Of a DNA stretch of 20,182 bases, positions 1 through 7,108 are shown one piece after another. The notes below the pieces were generated by a model. That model saw nothing but the letters and a program-made list of their open reading frames with translations. It was not told where the DNA came from and searched no databases. The stretch's first letter is position 1. Each line of letters starts with the position of its first letter. The position numbers and the translations under genes are program-made. The stretch spans positions 1-20,182 of the forward strand of contig JAQSYB010000030.1 of NCBI GenBank assembly GCA_029256365.1, given 5' to 3'. Source of the stretch: Clostridia bacterium. Lineage in GTDB: Bacteria; Bacillota; Clostridia; Lutisporales; Lutisporaceae.

Positions 1-219
1 GAATATACTGAAAAAGGTGGAGAAAAAAAGCACTGGACCTTTGAAGACAAGCAATTCGGACCTGATTTTCAGTTTTTGGCAGAATGCCTTGCAGAGTATA
101 AAATAGAAGGAACACTCATAGCTGAAACAGCTGGTACCATGGCAGAGGATGCTGTCAAATTAAAGAGCATTTATCATAAAATTAAAGATGATTGTCTATT
201 CATATTGGAAAATATATGA
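1..219 (+). CDS. C-terminal end of a TIM-barrel endonuclease IV / xylose isomerase-like protein (5' truncated by window)
   Basis: The reading frame is open from base 1 to a TGA at 217-219 and gives 72 residues; the start lies outside the window. The visible part includes HWTFEDKQFGPDF and IAETAGTMAEDAVKLKSIY. This resembles the C-terminal strands of AP-endonuclease-2-fold proteins (Nfo/xylose isomerase-like TIM barrels), in which a late-barrel acidic residue (here the E of IAET) usually binds metal. That is family recall from a short segment, so the specific activity (AP endonuclease or sugar isomerase-like) is not established. It precedes aroQ by 40 bp in the same direction. No terminator is visible between them, so aroQ could be partly co-transcribed with it. 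Confidence 0.6.
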   Translation, partial: EYTEKGGEKKHWTFEDKQFGPDFQFLAECLAEYKIEGTLIAETAGTMAEDAVKLKSIYHKIKDDCLFILENI

Positions 220-231
220 TATTATTATAAT
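205..231 (+). promoter_or_regulatory. Weak sigma-A-like promoter candidate upstream of aroQ
   Basis: A perfect TATAAT lies at 226-231. The best upstream partner is TTGGAA at 205-210, but the spacer is only 15 bp. The candidate overlaps the stop codon of the upstream gene. It rests mainly on the -10 box in AT-rich DNA. Confidence 0.25.
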
Positions 232-259
232 GATGTAAATCAGGCAAAGAGGTAATTAA

Positions 260-700
260 ATGTCAAAAATAATGGTAATTAATGGTCCTAATTTAAATAT
301 GCTGGGTATTAGAGATACCTCTATGTACGGCATGAAAACCCTACAGGAAATTAATCAAGAAATTTCAAAAGTCGCAGAAAAAAACAACCAAGAAGTAGAT
401 TTTTTTCAATCAAATATTGAAGGCGAATTGATTGACTGCATTCAAAATGCCTTCGGCGAGTACTCAGGGATTATTATTAATCCAGGTGCTTATACGCACT
501 ACAGCTATGCAATAAGAGATGCTATAGAAGCTGTATGCTTACCGGTTATAGAAGTACATATTTCGAATATTTATAAAAGAGAACAATTTAGAAGAAAATC
601 CGTTATAAGTGACGTATGCATCGGTCTAATAAGCGGATTGGGCTACATGGGTTATATTTATGCCTTGGAGGCTTTGAAACAGTATTCGAAGGGGGTTTAA
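260..700 (+). CDS. aroQ: Type II 3-dehydroquinate dehydratase
   Basis: This enzyme removes water from 3-dehydroquinate to form 3-dehydroshikimate in the shikimate pathway; the type II enzyme is a small cytoplasmic protein that forms dodecamers. The 146-residue length is normal. The N-terminus carries the hallmark NGPNLNMLG (8-16). R18 and Y23 (GIRDTSMYG) are the usual catalytic Arg and Tyr. NPGAYTH (75-80 region) and IEVHISN with H100 supply substrate-binding Asn and catalytic His, and R111/R112 are part of EQFRRKS. The start ATG follows AAGAGG at a suitable distance. The aminopeptidase gene begins 5 bp after the stop, so the two are almost certainly co-transcribed. An aroQ, aminopeptidase, efp order is common in Bacillus and Clostridia (B. 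subtilis yqhS-yqhT-efp). Confidence 0.96.
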   Translation: MSKIMVINGPNLNMLGIRDTSMYGMKTLQEINQEISKVAEKNNQEVDFFQSNIEGELIDCIQNAFGEYSGIIINPGAYTHYSYAIRDAIEAVCLPVIEVHISNIYKREQFRRKSVISDVCIGLISGLGYMGYIYALEALKQYSKGV

Positions 701-705
701 TTAAA

Positions 706-1773
706 ATGGAAAAGAGATTAGCCAAATTAAGAGAAAGACTAGCCAACAGCAATTTACCCGCAGCTTTTATTTATTCAAAGGAAAATAGAAGATATATCAG
801 TGGTTTCACTGGTTCTACAGGTTATGTTATTGTAACTGCTGATAAAGCATATTTTGTTACAGATTTCAGGTACAGAGATCAGGCACAGCAGCAGTGCAAA
901 GGCTTTGAAGTAATTATACATGGTAGTTCATTATTTGATCAGCTGAAAGAAACAATATTGAGCAATCAAATAAAAGCATTAGGTATAGAAGAGAGCTTTA
1001 TGACCGTTTCTTTCTACGAAAACCTAAAAACGAATTTAGAAAGTGTAGAACTTGTATCACTGAAGGGTATGCTTGATGAACTAAGACTGTATAAGGATCC
1101 TGAGGAGATAGAAAACATTGCAAAAGCTGCTGCGATTGCAGACGATGCTTTTACACACATTCTTGGATTTATAAAGCCGGGGATAAAGGAAATAGATGTT
1201 GCTGTTGAGCTTGAATATTTCTGTAAGAAGCATGGAGCAACTGAAATGTCTTTTGATTCTATTGTTGCTTCCGGAGTGAGATCTTCTTTGCCTCATGGAG
1301 TTTTTTCCCAGAAGGTAATTAATAATGGAGAGTTCTTGACTCTTGACTTTGGTTGTGTATATAATGGATATTGTTCTGATATGACAAGAACGGTATTTGT
1401 TGGTAAAGCAGATGAAAAGCAAAAGAAAATATACAACACAGTTTTAGAGGCACAGCAAAAGGCTTTAGAACAGATAAAACCGGGAATAGTAGGCAAGGAT
1501 GTAGACAAAGTTGCGAGAGATATCATTACAGCGGCAGGCTTTGGCGAAAATTTCGGTCACGGTTTAGGTCATGGTGTGGGACTAGCAGTTCATGAAGAGC
1601 CAAGATTGTCACCAATGGGTGAGAGAATACTTGAAGCCAACATGGTTGTTACTGACGAACCGGGTATATACATAGCTGAATATGGTGGAGTTAGAATAGA
1701 AGATTTGGTGTTGGTTACAGAAGATGGACACAGAGTTCTGAGTACATCACCAAAACATTTAATTGAGCTTTAA
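706..1773 (+). CDS. Short Xaa-Pro aminopeptidase (M24 family, YqhT-like)
   Basis: A cytoplasmic metallopeptidase expected to remove the N-terminal residue preceding proline in peptides. It has 355 residues: a creatinase-type N-terminal domain (about 1-125) and an M24 pita-bread catalytic domain (about 130-350). The five metal ligands are visible: D214 (TLDFG), D225 (CSDMTRT), H289 (GHGLGHG), E318 (TDEPG) and E332 (RIEDL). H197 (SLPHG) and H296 (AVHEE) are the usual additional active-site histidines. I chose ATG 706, just after a GGGGG ribosome binding site at 691-695. A start 30 codons upstream at 616 would lie inside aroQ and encode non-conserved sequence. The gene sits directly before efp, which fits a shared theme of proline-containing peptides. 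The family is variously named pepP, pepQ-like or yqhT, so I leave the symbol blank. Confidence 0.93.
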   Translation: MEKRLAKLRERLANSNLPAAFIYSKENRRYISGFTGSTGYVIVTADKAYFVTDFRYRDQAQQQCKGFEVIIHGSSLFDQLKETILSNQIKALGIEESFMTVSFYENLKTNLESVELVSLKGMLDELRLYKDPEEIENIAKAAAIADDAFTHILGFIKPGIKEIDVAVELEYFCKKHGATEMSFDSIVASGVRSSLPHGVFSQKVINNGEFLTLDFGCVYNGYCSDMTRTVFVGKADEKQKKIYNTVLEAQQKALEQIKPGIVGKDVDKVARDIITAAGFGENFGHGLGHGVGLAVHEEPRLSPMGERILEANMVVTDEPGIYIAEYGGVRIEDLVLVTEDGHRVLSTSPKHLIEL

Positions 1774-1849
1774 TTTTAGCTAATATAAATAGTTTTATTA
1801 CAGACAACAAATACTAAAAACAAAGAGAAAAAATGGAGGGATCTTTTTA

Positions 1850-2407
1850 ATGGTTTCAGCAGGCGAGTTTAGAAAAGGTGTGACCTTCGAAATGGATGGA
1901 AATATATTCACAATAATAGATTTCCAACACGTTAAACCAGGTAAGGGCGCAGCTTTTGTTAGAACAAAGATAAAGAATATTAAATCAGGGGCAGTTGTTG
2001 AAAGATCATTTAACCCAACTGACAAGTACCCAAAGGCTCACATTGAGCGTAAGAACATGCAATATCTTTATGAAGACAATGGTTTGTACTATTTCATGGA
2101 CAATGAAAGCTATGAGCAAATACCATTGAATCGTTCACAAGTAGAAGATGCAATTATGTACCTAAAGGCTAATGACAATGCGTTTATACAGTTCCACAAG
2201 GGTGAAGCTTTCTCAGTAGAGCCAGATAACTTTGTAGAATTGGAAATCACATTTACAGAGCCTGGTGTTAAGGGTGATACAGCACAAGGAGCAACAAAAC
2301 CAGCAACACTTGAAACTGGCGCAACTGTTAACGTTCCACTGTTCGTTAACCAAGGCGACAGAATAAGAGTGGATACTAGAACCAATTCATACATGGAAAG
2401 AGTTTAG
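1850..2407 (+). CDS. efp: Elongation factor P
   Basis: EF-P binds stalled ribosomes between the P and E sites and promotes peptide bond formation at polyproline stretches. The protein has 185 residues, the standard length, with three beta-barrel domains: an N-terminal KOW-like domain, then two OB-type domains with SYMERV at the end. The modification loop reads HVKPGKGAAF with K32 at its tip. In Bacillus the equivalent lysine is known to carry 5-aminopentanol; whether this organism does the same cannot be seen here. The start MVSAGEFRKG is typical, and ATG 1850 follows GGAGGG with a slightly long spacer. The 76 bp upstream hold no clear terminator. A poor promoter candidate (TTGAGC 1763-1768, 15 bp, TATAAA 1784-1789) may exist, so co-transcription with the aminopeptidase is likely. 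Confidence 0.98.
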   Translation: MVSAGEFRKGVTFEMDGNIFTIIDFQHVKPGKGAAFVRTKIKNIKSGAVVERSFNPTDKYPKAHIERKNMQYLYEDNGLYYFMDNESYEQIPLNRSQVEDAIMYLKANDNAFIQFHKGEAFSVEPDNFVELEITFTEPGVKGDTAQGATKPATLETGATVNVPLFVNQGDRIRVDTRTNSYMERV

Positions 2408-2485
2408 TGAATATACATCACTAAATTGGATAAAATACAAGGTATTGAGACAAAATACAAAAAACCAAATTAAGGAGGAGTAATG

Positions 2486-2914
2486 ATGGAATACTTATAC
2501 GAAAGAATAGCATACCTTAGAGGTCTTGCTGAAGGAATGAAAATTGATGCTAGCTCAGATAATGGCAAGCTAATGGTAAATGTACTAGAGGTATTGTCAG
2601 ATTTCGCAGACGCTATCAATGAATTAAATGATGCACAAGTTGAAATGGACGAGTATGTAGAGGCTCTTGATGAGGACCTTTCAAGTGTAGAAGATGAGTT
2701 ATATGGCGAAGATGAAGATGAAGACTTCGAAGACGAAGAAGATTACGATTATATCGAAGTTGAATGCCCACACTGCCATGAATATGTTTATCTTGATGAA
2801 GAATTATTAGAAAATGGCGAAAACGTTGTATGCCCAAACTGCCATGAAGCAATAGAATATGAATTAGACTATGATTGCGAAGGCGGCTGCAGCTGCGGAC
2901 ACGATCACGAATAA
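2486..2914 (+). CDS. Small acidic zinc-ribbon-like protein, CD1247-type, function unknown
   Basis: This is a 142-residue protein of unknown function. Its N-terminus (MEYLYERIAYLRGLAEGM) looks like the CD1247 N-terminal domain that, from memory, recurs in Clostridia between efp and spoIIIAA. Residues 1-70 are predicted helical and could form a coiled coil. Residues 67-91 are almost entirely Asp/Glu/Tyr. The C-terminal part has two CxxC pairs, CPHC (94-97) and CPNC (116-119), the pattern of a zinc ribbon. A further Cys/His tail (C131, C135, C137, then H139 and H141) could bind another metal. ATG 2486 is preferred over ATG 2483 because it lies 7 nt rather than 4 nt after AAGGAGG (2472-2478). It follows efp by about 78 bp and is closed by a strong terminator, so it is probably the last gene of the aroQ-efp transcript. 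Confidence 0.85.
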   Translation: MEYLYERIAYLRGLAEGMKIDASSDNGKLMVNVLEVLSDFADAINELNDAQVEMDEYVEALDEDLSSVEDELYGEDEDEDFEDEEDYDYIEVECPHCHEYVYLDEELLENGENVVCPNCHEAIEYELDYDCEGGCSCGHDHE

Positions 2915-2930
2915 TCAGTAGAAAATATAG

Positions 2931-2958
2931 AAACTCCGGTTTAATCCGGAGTTTTTTT
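2931..2958 (+). terminator. Intrinsic terminator after the CD1247-type gene
   Basis: The arms AAACTCCGG (2931-2939) and CCGGAGTTT (2946-2954) form a 9-bp perfect stem around the loop TTTAAT. An uninterrupted T run follows to 2958. It lies 17 bp after the stop codon and closes the aroQ-efp transcription unit. Confidence 0.95.
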
Positions 2959-3011
2959 ATGCTCTCAAACTGTAATCCTCCTTTATATTCAATACCAAAT
3001 GAACAATTTAT

Positions 3012-3038
3012 TAGCTCTCTGATGAGGGCTATTTTTTT
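3012..3038 (+). terminator. Second intrinsic terminator, tandem to the first
   Basis: TAGCTCTC (3012-3019) pairs with GAGGGCTA (3024-3031) with one G-U wobble and a TGAT tetraloop, followed by seven T (3032-3038). No coding sequence lies between this hairpin and the terminator at 2931-2958. It ends just before the sigma-E-type promoter of the spoIIIA operon, so it probably acts as back-up insulation. Confidence 0.8.
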
Positions 3039-3052
3039 GTCTTAAATATGTG

Positions 3053-3081
3053 TCATATTGTCCTGATGCTTCCCATAATAT
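3053..3081 (+). promoter_or_regulatory. Sigma-E-type promoter of the spoIIIA operon
   Basis: TCATATT at 3053-3059 matches the sigma-E -35 consensus (KMATATT). CATAATAT at 3074-3081 resembles the -10 consensus (CATACAnT). The spacer is exactly 14 bp, as expected. The first gene begins 37 bp after the -10 box. In B. subtilis spoIIIA is transcribed by sigma-E in the mother cell, so site, spacing and gene agree. A GTACAAG at 3098-3104 is one base off the GGACAAG-like SpoIIID motif as I remember it; that part is only suggestive. Confidence 0.8.
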
Positions 3082-3117
3082 TATATAAGTAAAAGATGTA
3101 CAAGGCGGGGAAAGCAA

Positions 3118-4104
3118 ATGAATAAATTCAAAATATATGAAGTACTAAAATATATACCTAAGGAAATAAAGACTATTATAGAAAATCTTTCACCTAGCTT
3201 ATTGGAAAGCATGGAAGAGATTCGCCTTCGGCAAGGGGGTCCCCTCATTTTATATGGGGGAGGAAAAGAATATATTCTAGATGGACATGGTCGGTTGGTG
3301 TTTGATGCCAGGAATGCTTATGTATGCACCACAGAGGATATTAAGAATGCAATTAGCTTGGTTACAAACTTTTCAATATATTCCTTTGAGGATGAAATAC
3401 GCAACGGCTTTGTGACCATTGATGGCGGGCATCGAGTTGGAATATGCGGCAAGGTAGTACTGGAAAATGGAAGAATCAGAACCTTGAGAGATATTTCTTT
3501 TATAAATTATAGAGTGGCAAGACAGGTATTAGGTGCCGCAGATAAGGTGCTTAATTATATCGTGAACTCAAACAATAGCATATACAATACACTTATCATT
3601 TCGCCTCCACAATGTGGTAAAACAACGATCCTGCGAGATATGATACGCCAAATCAGCTCTGGTATTGAAACCATGGGATTGAAAGGTAAAAAGGTAGGTT
3701 TAATAGATGAGAGAAGTGAAATTGCAGCATGCAACTTGGGATTGCCCAAAAACAATGTTGGGATTAGAACCGATGTACTGGACGGGTGTCCTAAGGCAGA
3801 GGGTATTTTGATCATGATACGATCCATGTCTCCTGAAATTCTGGCAACCGACGAAATAGGCAGAAGTGAAGATGCTGGTGCTATTTTAGATGCGATTAAT
3901 GCGGGTGTCAAGATAATAACGACAATACATGGCAGCGACATTGAGGATTTTTTACGAAAACCAGCCTTGGAAAAGCTGCATAAGAACTTATTTGAGAGAT
4001 ACATCATTATGAGCAGAAGGCATGGAGTCGGAACAATTGAATCGATACTTGACAGCAATTATAAGTCGATAAAGAGCAACTTTGCAAAGGAGAAAACGTT
4101 ATGA
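3118..4104 (+). CDS. spoIIIAA: Stage III sporulation protein AA (ATPase of the SpoIIIA-SpoIIQ channel)
   Basis: SpoIIIAA is a secretion-type ATPase thought to power the SpoIIIA-SpoIIQ channel between mother cell and forespore. The protein has 328 residues, slightly longer than the roughly 307 of B. subtilis. The N-terminal half (about 1-150) carries EEIRLRQGGP and GFVTIDGGHRVGICG. The Walker A loop is at 162-169 (SPPQCGKT), with Ser in place of the first Gly of GxxxxGKT. Walker B is ILATDEIG, with D245 and E246, and ITTIHG at 267-272 is a typical trailing motif. The ribosome binding site is weak (AAGG/GGCGGGG). It is the first gene of the eight-gene operon and overlaps spoIIIAB by 4 nt (4101-4104). 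Confidence 0.97.
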   Translation: MNKFKIYEVLKYIPKEIKTIIENLSPSLLESMEEIRLRQGGPLILYGGGKEYILDGHGRLVFDARNAYVCTTEDIKNAISLVTNFSIYSFEDEIRNGFVTIDGGHRVGICGKVVLENGRIRTLRDISFINYRVARQVLGAADKVLNYIVNSNNSIYNTLIISPPQCGKTTILRDMIRQISSGIETMGLKGKKVGLIDERSEIAACNLGLPKNNVGIRTDVLDGCPKAEGILIMIRSMSPEILATDEIGRSEDAGAILDAINAGVKIITTIHGSDIEDFLRKPALEKLHKNLFERYIIMSRRHGVGTIESILDSNYKSIKSNFAKEKTL

Positions 4105-4622
4105 TGCTTAAAGTGATTGGGGGACTATTGATTTTAGCAGCCTGTGGGCTAATGGGTATCGCAGCTGCAAATAAATATAGCCAAAGACCAAAGGACATCA
4201 GGAGATTTAGGGCTTCGATTCAAATGCTGGAGACGGAAATCATTTATGGATGTACTCCTCTGCCTCAAGCTTTTCATAACATAGCCAATAAGGTGGAGGG
4301 GACTTTGAAATCCTTCTATCATTTCATTTCTGAGGATTTGTCTGTCGGTTTTAGCTATAGTATGGTTGCTGCCTGGAGTAAGGGCTTAGAAAAGCTTGTT
4401 TGCGACACTAGCCTTACAAGCTCAGATAAGGAACTGATTGATAATTTTGGAAAGGTTCTAGGCAGCTCAGATAGAGAGGATCAAAAAAAACATTTTGAAT
4501 TGTTTTATATACAGCTGAAACAGAATGAAGAGCAAGCGGAAGAAGCACGCAAAAAGAATGAGAAGATGTACAAAAGTCTCGGTTTTTTATCAGGAATAGT
4601 CATATTTATATTACTTGTGTAA
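4101..4622 (+). CDS. spoIIIAB: Stage III sporulation protein AB
   Basis: SpoIIIAB is a mother-cell membrane protein of the SpoIIIA channel, distantly related to the GspF-type inner-membrane proteins of type II secretion and type IV pilus systems. The protein has 173 residues, the usual length. One hydrophobic helix is at about 3-22 and another at the extreme C-terminus (about 156-173). Between them lies a helical cytoplasmic domain with RASIQMLETEIIYGCTPLP, the most conserved part of the family. ATG 4101 lies 8 nt after AGGAG (4088-4092) and overlaps the spoIIIAA stop, which suggests translational coupling. ATG 4104 is a possible alternative. Confidence 0.95.
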   Translation: MMLKVIGGLLILAACGLMGIAAANKYSQRPKDIRRFRASIQMLETEIIYGCTPLPQAFHNIANKVEGTLKSFYHFISEDLSVGFSYSMVAAWSKGLEKLVCDTSLTSSDKELIDNFGKVLGSSDREDQKKHFELFYIQLKQNEEQAEEARKKNEKMYKSLGFLSGIVIFILLV

Positions 4623-4671
4623 TATGCTTGTACAGTAAAATAGAAGAATTACAAATTAAGGAGGAATTAAG

Positions 4672-4866
4672 ATGGACGTAGATTTGATATTTAAAATTGC
4701 AGCAATCGGAATCGTAACAGCTGTGCTGAGCAGGATACTATATCAGTCCGGAAAAGATGAATTCGCGGTTATAACAGGAATAGCAGGGACGGCAATTGTA
4801 CTCATGATGTTAGTCGGTATGATTGCAAAGCTATTTGATACTGTAAAAACAATGTTCCAATTGTAG
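4672..4866 (+). CDS. spoIIIAC: Stage III sporulation protein AC
   Basis: A 64-residue membrane protein of the SpoIIIA channel with two predicted transmembrane helices (about 5-23 and 32-53) joined by a short loop, LYQSGKDEF. That loop is characteristic of the family. It starts 6 nt after a strong AAGGAGG and 49 bp after spoIIIAB, the longest gap within the operon. It runs almost directly into spoIIIAD, with 8 bp between stop and start. Confidence 0.94.
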   Translation: MDVDLIFKIAAIGIVTAVLSRILYQSGKDEFAVITGIAGTAIVLMMLVGMIAKLFDTVKTMFQL

Positions 4867-4874
4867 GTGTTCAT

Positions 4875-5261
4875 ATGGATATTATGAAAATAGTCGGAAT
4901 CGGAATCATTGCGACAATGCTGGCAGTCATTTTAAGAGAAGAAAAGCCGGAGATAGCGCTTCAAGTAAGTATTGTAACCGGATTAATTATATTTATATTC
5001 GTGATTTCAAAGTTAAACTCCGTAATAGAGGTTCTAAAGTATTTTGCAAGTAAAACCAATATCGACTTGATGTACTTTACAATTATATTAAAGGTTATTG
5101 CAATTGCATATATCACTGAGTTTGGTGCTCAGGTATGCAAGGATGCAGGGGAGGGCTCTATTGCTTCTAAAATCGAGTTTGGCGGCAAGGTGTTGATCAT
5201 GATTATGGCAATTCCTATATTAGCAGCTCTAATGGATGTCATCACAAAGCTAATGGTGTAG
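4875..5261 (+). CDS. spoIIIAD: Stage III sporulation protein AD
   Basis: A 128-residue polytopic membrane protein of the SpoIIIA channel, homologous to SpoIIIAC but longer. Hydrophobic segments are at about 4-20, 28-47, 66-84 and 104-126. The family-typical segment ITEFGAQVCKDAGEGSIASK lies before the last helix. ATG 4875 follows AGGTG at 4865-4869, which overlaps the stop codon of spoIIIAC, so translation is probably coupled. Confidence 0.95.
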   Translation: MDIMKIVGIGIIATMLAVILREEKPEIALQVSIVTGLIIFIFVISKLNSVIEVLKYFASKTNIDLMYFTIILKVIAIAYITEFGAQVCKDAGEGSIASKIEFGGKVLIMIMAIPILAALMDVITKLMV

Positions 5262-5291
5262 CAATCCAATGTATAACAAGGTGGGATAAAC

Positions 5292-6467
5292 ATGAGAAAA
5301 AACAAATCTAAATTTGTAATTCCTTTCTTTTTGATTATACTCTTTCTTCTATCTTCAATTGTTTTTGCTGATGACACAAGTAAAATAATAAAGGACCAAT
5401 TAGATGCGCTGGATGTAAATGAGATCCAAAGCTTTGCAGACCAAGTAAGCAAACAAGCAGATGGATCCATTCCAACCCTAGATATCAAGGAAATGGTCTT
5501 GGGGCTTTTAAAGGGCAATCCAATTGTAAATGTTGAGAAGCTTATTTTGGGACTTGGTAGGATGTTAATAAAGGAAGTTGTATCAAATTTCAATGTCATG
5601 GGTCAGATTTTAGTACTTGCAGTATTCTGTGCTATTTTGCAGAATCTCCATGGTGCTTTTGAAGGCACTACAGTTGGAAAGCTTGCTTATAATGCTTGCT
5701 ATATATTAATTGCAATCATAGCTGTTAAGAGCTTTTATACTGCTATGAATTTAGGGTCCCAGGCCATAGACACCATGGTAAATTATACTCAAGCATTATT
5801 TCCAACCATGATTGCATTGCTGGTATCCGTTGGCGCAATCACATCTTCTACAGTTTTTCAACCAATTATATATGGATCAATCAGTTTAATCATAACAGCG
5901 ATTAAATACTTCATAATACCTTTGGTTTATTTTTCAGCAGTATTGTCCTTGCTAAACAACCTAACAGAGGGCATTCAGGTCAATAGACTCGCAGCTTTGC
6001 TACGGCAGACAGCAGTTGGTGCTCTTGGTATTATGCTGACTATATTTTTGGGAGTGATATCAGTTCAAGGAGTAGCATCCTCATCCTTAGACGGGCTAAC
6101 AATTAAAACCGCAAAATTTGCAATGGATAAATTTGTACCCATTGTTGGAAAATTTCTAAATGACGCTTTTGATACAGTGGTGAGCTGTTCGATGCTGATT
6201 AAAAATGGTATAGGGGTAGCAGGTCTGATTGTACTGTTAATGATTTGCCTTTTTCCGTTGATAAAGATTTTATCGATTATAGCCATTTACAAAATAACCA
6301 GTGCTCTAATTGAGCCTATATTAGACAATCAAATTGTTAAGTGTCTAAATGATATGAGCAATTCGCTCTTAATCATATTTTCAGCCGTGCTGTCTGTGGG
6401 AGTGTTATTCTTTGTTTTCATAACAGTAATCATGGGTGTCGGTAATATGACTGTGATGTTAAGGTAG
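5292..6467 (+). CDS. spoIIIAE: Stage III sporulation protein AE
   Basis: The largest membrane component of the SpoIIIA channel, at 391 residues (about 399 in B. subtilis). The N-terminus (basic MRKNKSK, then a hydrophobic core to about 24, ending SIVFADD) looks like a signal peptide. After an extracellular segment come several hydrophobic helices, roughly at 100-118, 131-150, 168-186, 192-222, 240-262, 305-332 and 355-385. The stretch SVQGVASSSLDGLTIKTAKF (257-276) is highly conserved in the family. ATG 5292 follows AAGGTGGG at the proper spacing. It lies between spoIIIAD (30 bp) and spoIIIAF (5 bp). Confidence 0.97.
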   Translation: MRKNKSKFVIPFFLIILFLLSSIVFADDTSKIIKDQLDALDVNEIQSFADQVSKQADGSIPTLDIKEMVLGLLKGNPIVNVEKLILGLGRMLIKEVVSNFNVMGQILVLAVFCAILQNLHGAFEGTTVGKLAYNACYILIAIIAVKSFYTAMNLGSQAIDTMVNYTQALFPTMIALLVSVGAITSSTVFQPIIYGSISLIITAIKYFIIPLVYFSAVLSLLNNLTEGIQVNRLAALLRQTAVGALGIMLTIFLGVISVQGVASSSLDGLTIKTAKFAMDKFVPIVGKFLNDAFDTVVSCSMLIKNGIGVAGLIVLLMICLFPLIKILSIIAIYKITSALIEPILDNQIVKCLNDMSNSLLIIFSAVLSVGVLFFVFITVIMGVGNMTVMLR

Positions 6468-6472
6468 GTGGA

Positions 6473-7093
6473 ATGATGGAATTTGTGAAAAGCTGGATTA
6501 CGAATATTACTGTTGTAATTATTTTCACTATGCTTTTAGACATTATCATACCAAATAATGATATGAAAAGATTCCTTAAGGTCATTATGGGTCTTTTGAT
6601 TATACTGGTAATCATTAAGCCCTTTCTAATGGCAAGGGATTTTGGATACCAATTTCAAAACACCATGGCTGCGACTACTGCTTATATTGAAAGTTCTGAA
6701 GAAAAAAATAGCCGTAGTATAGAGGTCTTTCAGAATACCACTGCTTTGAACATCTATAAGCAAAGGCTTTCAGAAAAGGTAACTGAGATTATTCAAGCCA
6801 GAAAGGAATTAGAAAATAGAAATGTCCATGTGAATGTTGATATAGAAAACGATATCAACAAAGAGGAATTCGGCAGTATCAAATCAATCGATGTTATTGT
6901 TGAAAAAGGAAATGAAAGTGCTGTTCAAGCATCTGTAATAGAGCCTGTAAATATTAATGCAGAAACTGTAATTAATAAAAAGAAAGGCGAATATAATTGG
7001 AATAACAGTAGTATAAGCCAAGACCTCAGTGCGGATATCAATGATGCTCTTGGCCTCAAAGGAACAGAGATCTCTGTTCAAATACAAGAGTAA
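6473..7093 (+). CDS. spoIIIAF: Stage III sporulation protein AF
   Basis: A 206-residue component of the SpoIIIA channel; the family contains a ring-building-motif-like domain facing the intermembrane space. Two hydrophobic helices occur near the N-terminus (about 9-26 and 35-52), flanking the typical PNNDMKRFLKVIMGL. The remainder (about 60-206) is soluble and charged, and ends in a conserved DALGLKGTEISVQIQ. ATG 6473 and ATG 6476 are adjacent. The purine-rich AAGGTAGGTGG at 6461-6471 slightly favours 6476, so the start is uncertain by one codon. The gap to spoIIIAE is 5 bp. Confidence 0.95.
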   Translation: MMEFVKSWITNITVVIIFTMLLDIIIPNNDMKRFLKVIMGLLIILVIIKPFLMARDFGYQFQNTMAATTAYIESSEEKNSRSIEVFQNTTALNIYKQRLSEKVTEIIQARKELENRNVHVNVDIENDINKEEFGSIKSIDVIVEKGNESAVQASVIEPVNINAETVINKKKGEYNWNNSSISQDLSADINDALGLKGTEISVQIQE

Positions 7094-7108
7094 AAGGGGG
7101 AAGGTACA

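Noticed and set aside
616..705. N-terminal extension of the aminopeptidase gene into aroQ
   Set aside because: The extra 30 residues are unlike the family, and the ribosome binding site and conserved start point to ATG 706.
1081..1422. Reverse-strand open frame of 113 codons
   Set aside because: It lies entirely inside the well-supported aminopeptidase gene, resembles no family I recognise and has no ribosome binding site. The same applies to the other long minus-strand frames in the window.
2430..2462. Repeated AAAATACAA motifs between efp and the CD1247-type gene
   Set aside because: Two short copies in very AT-rich DNA with no promoter or hairpin structure; likely chance.
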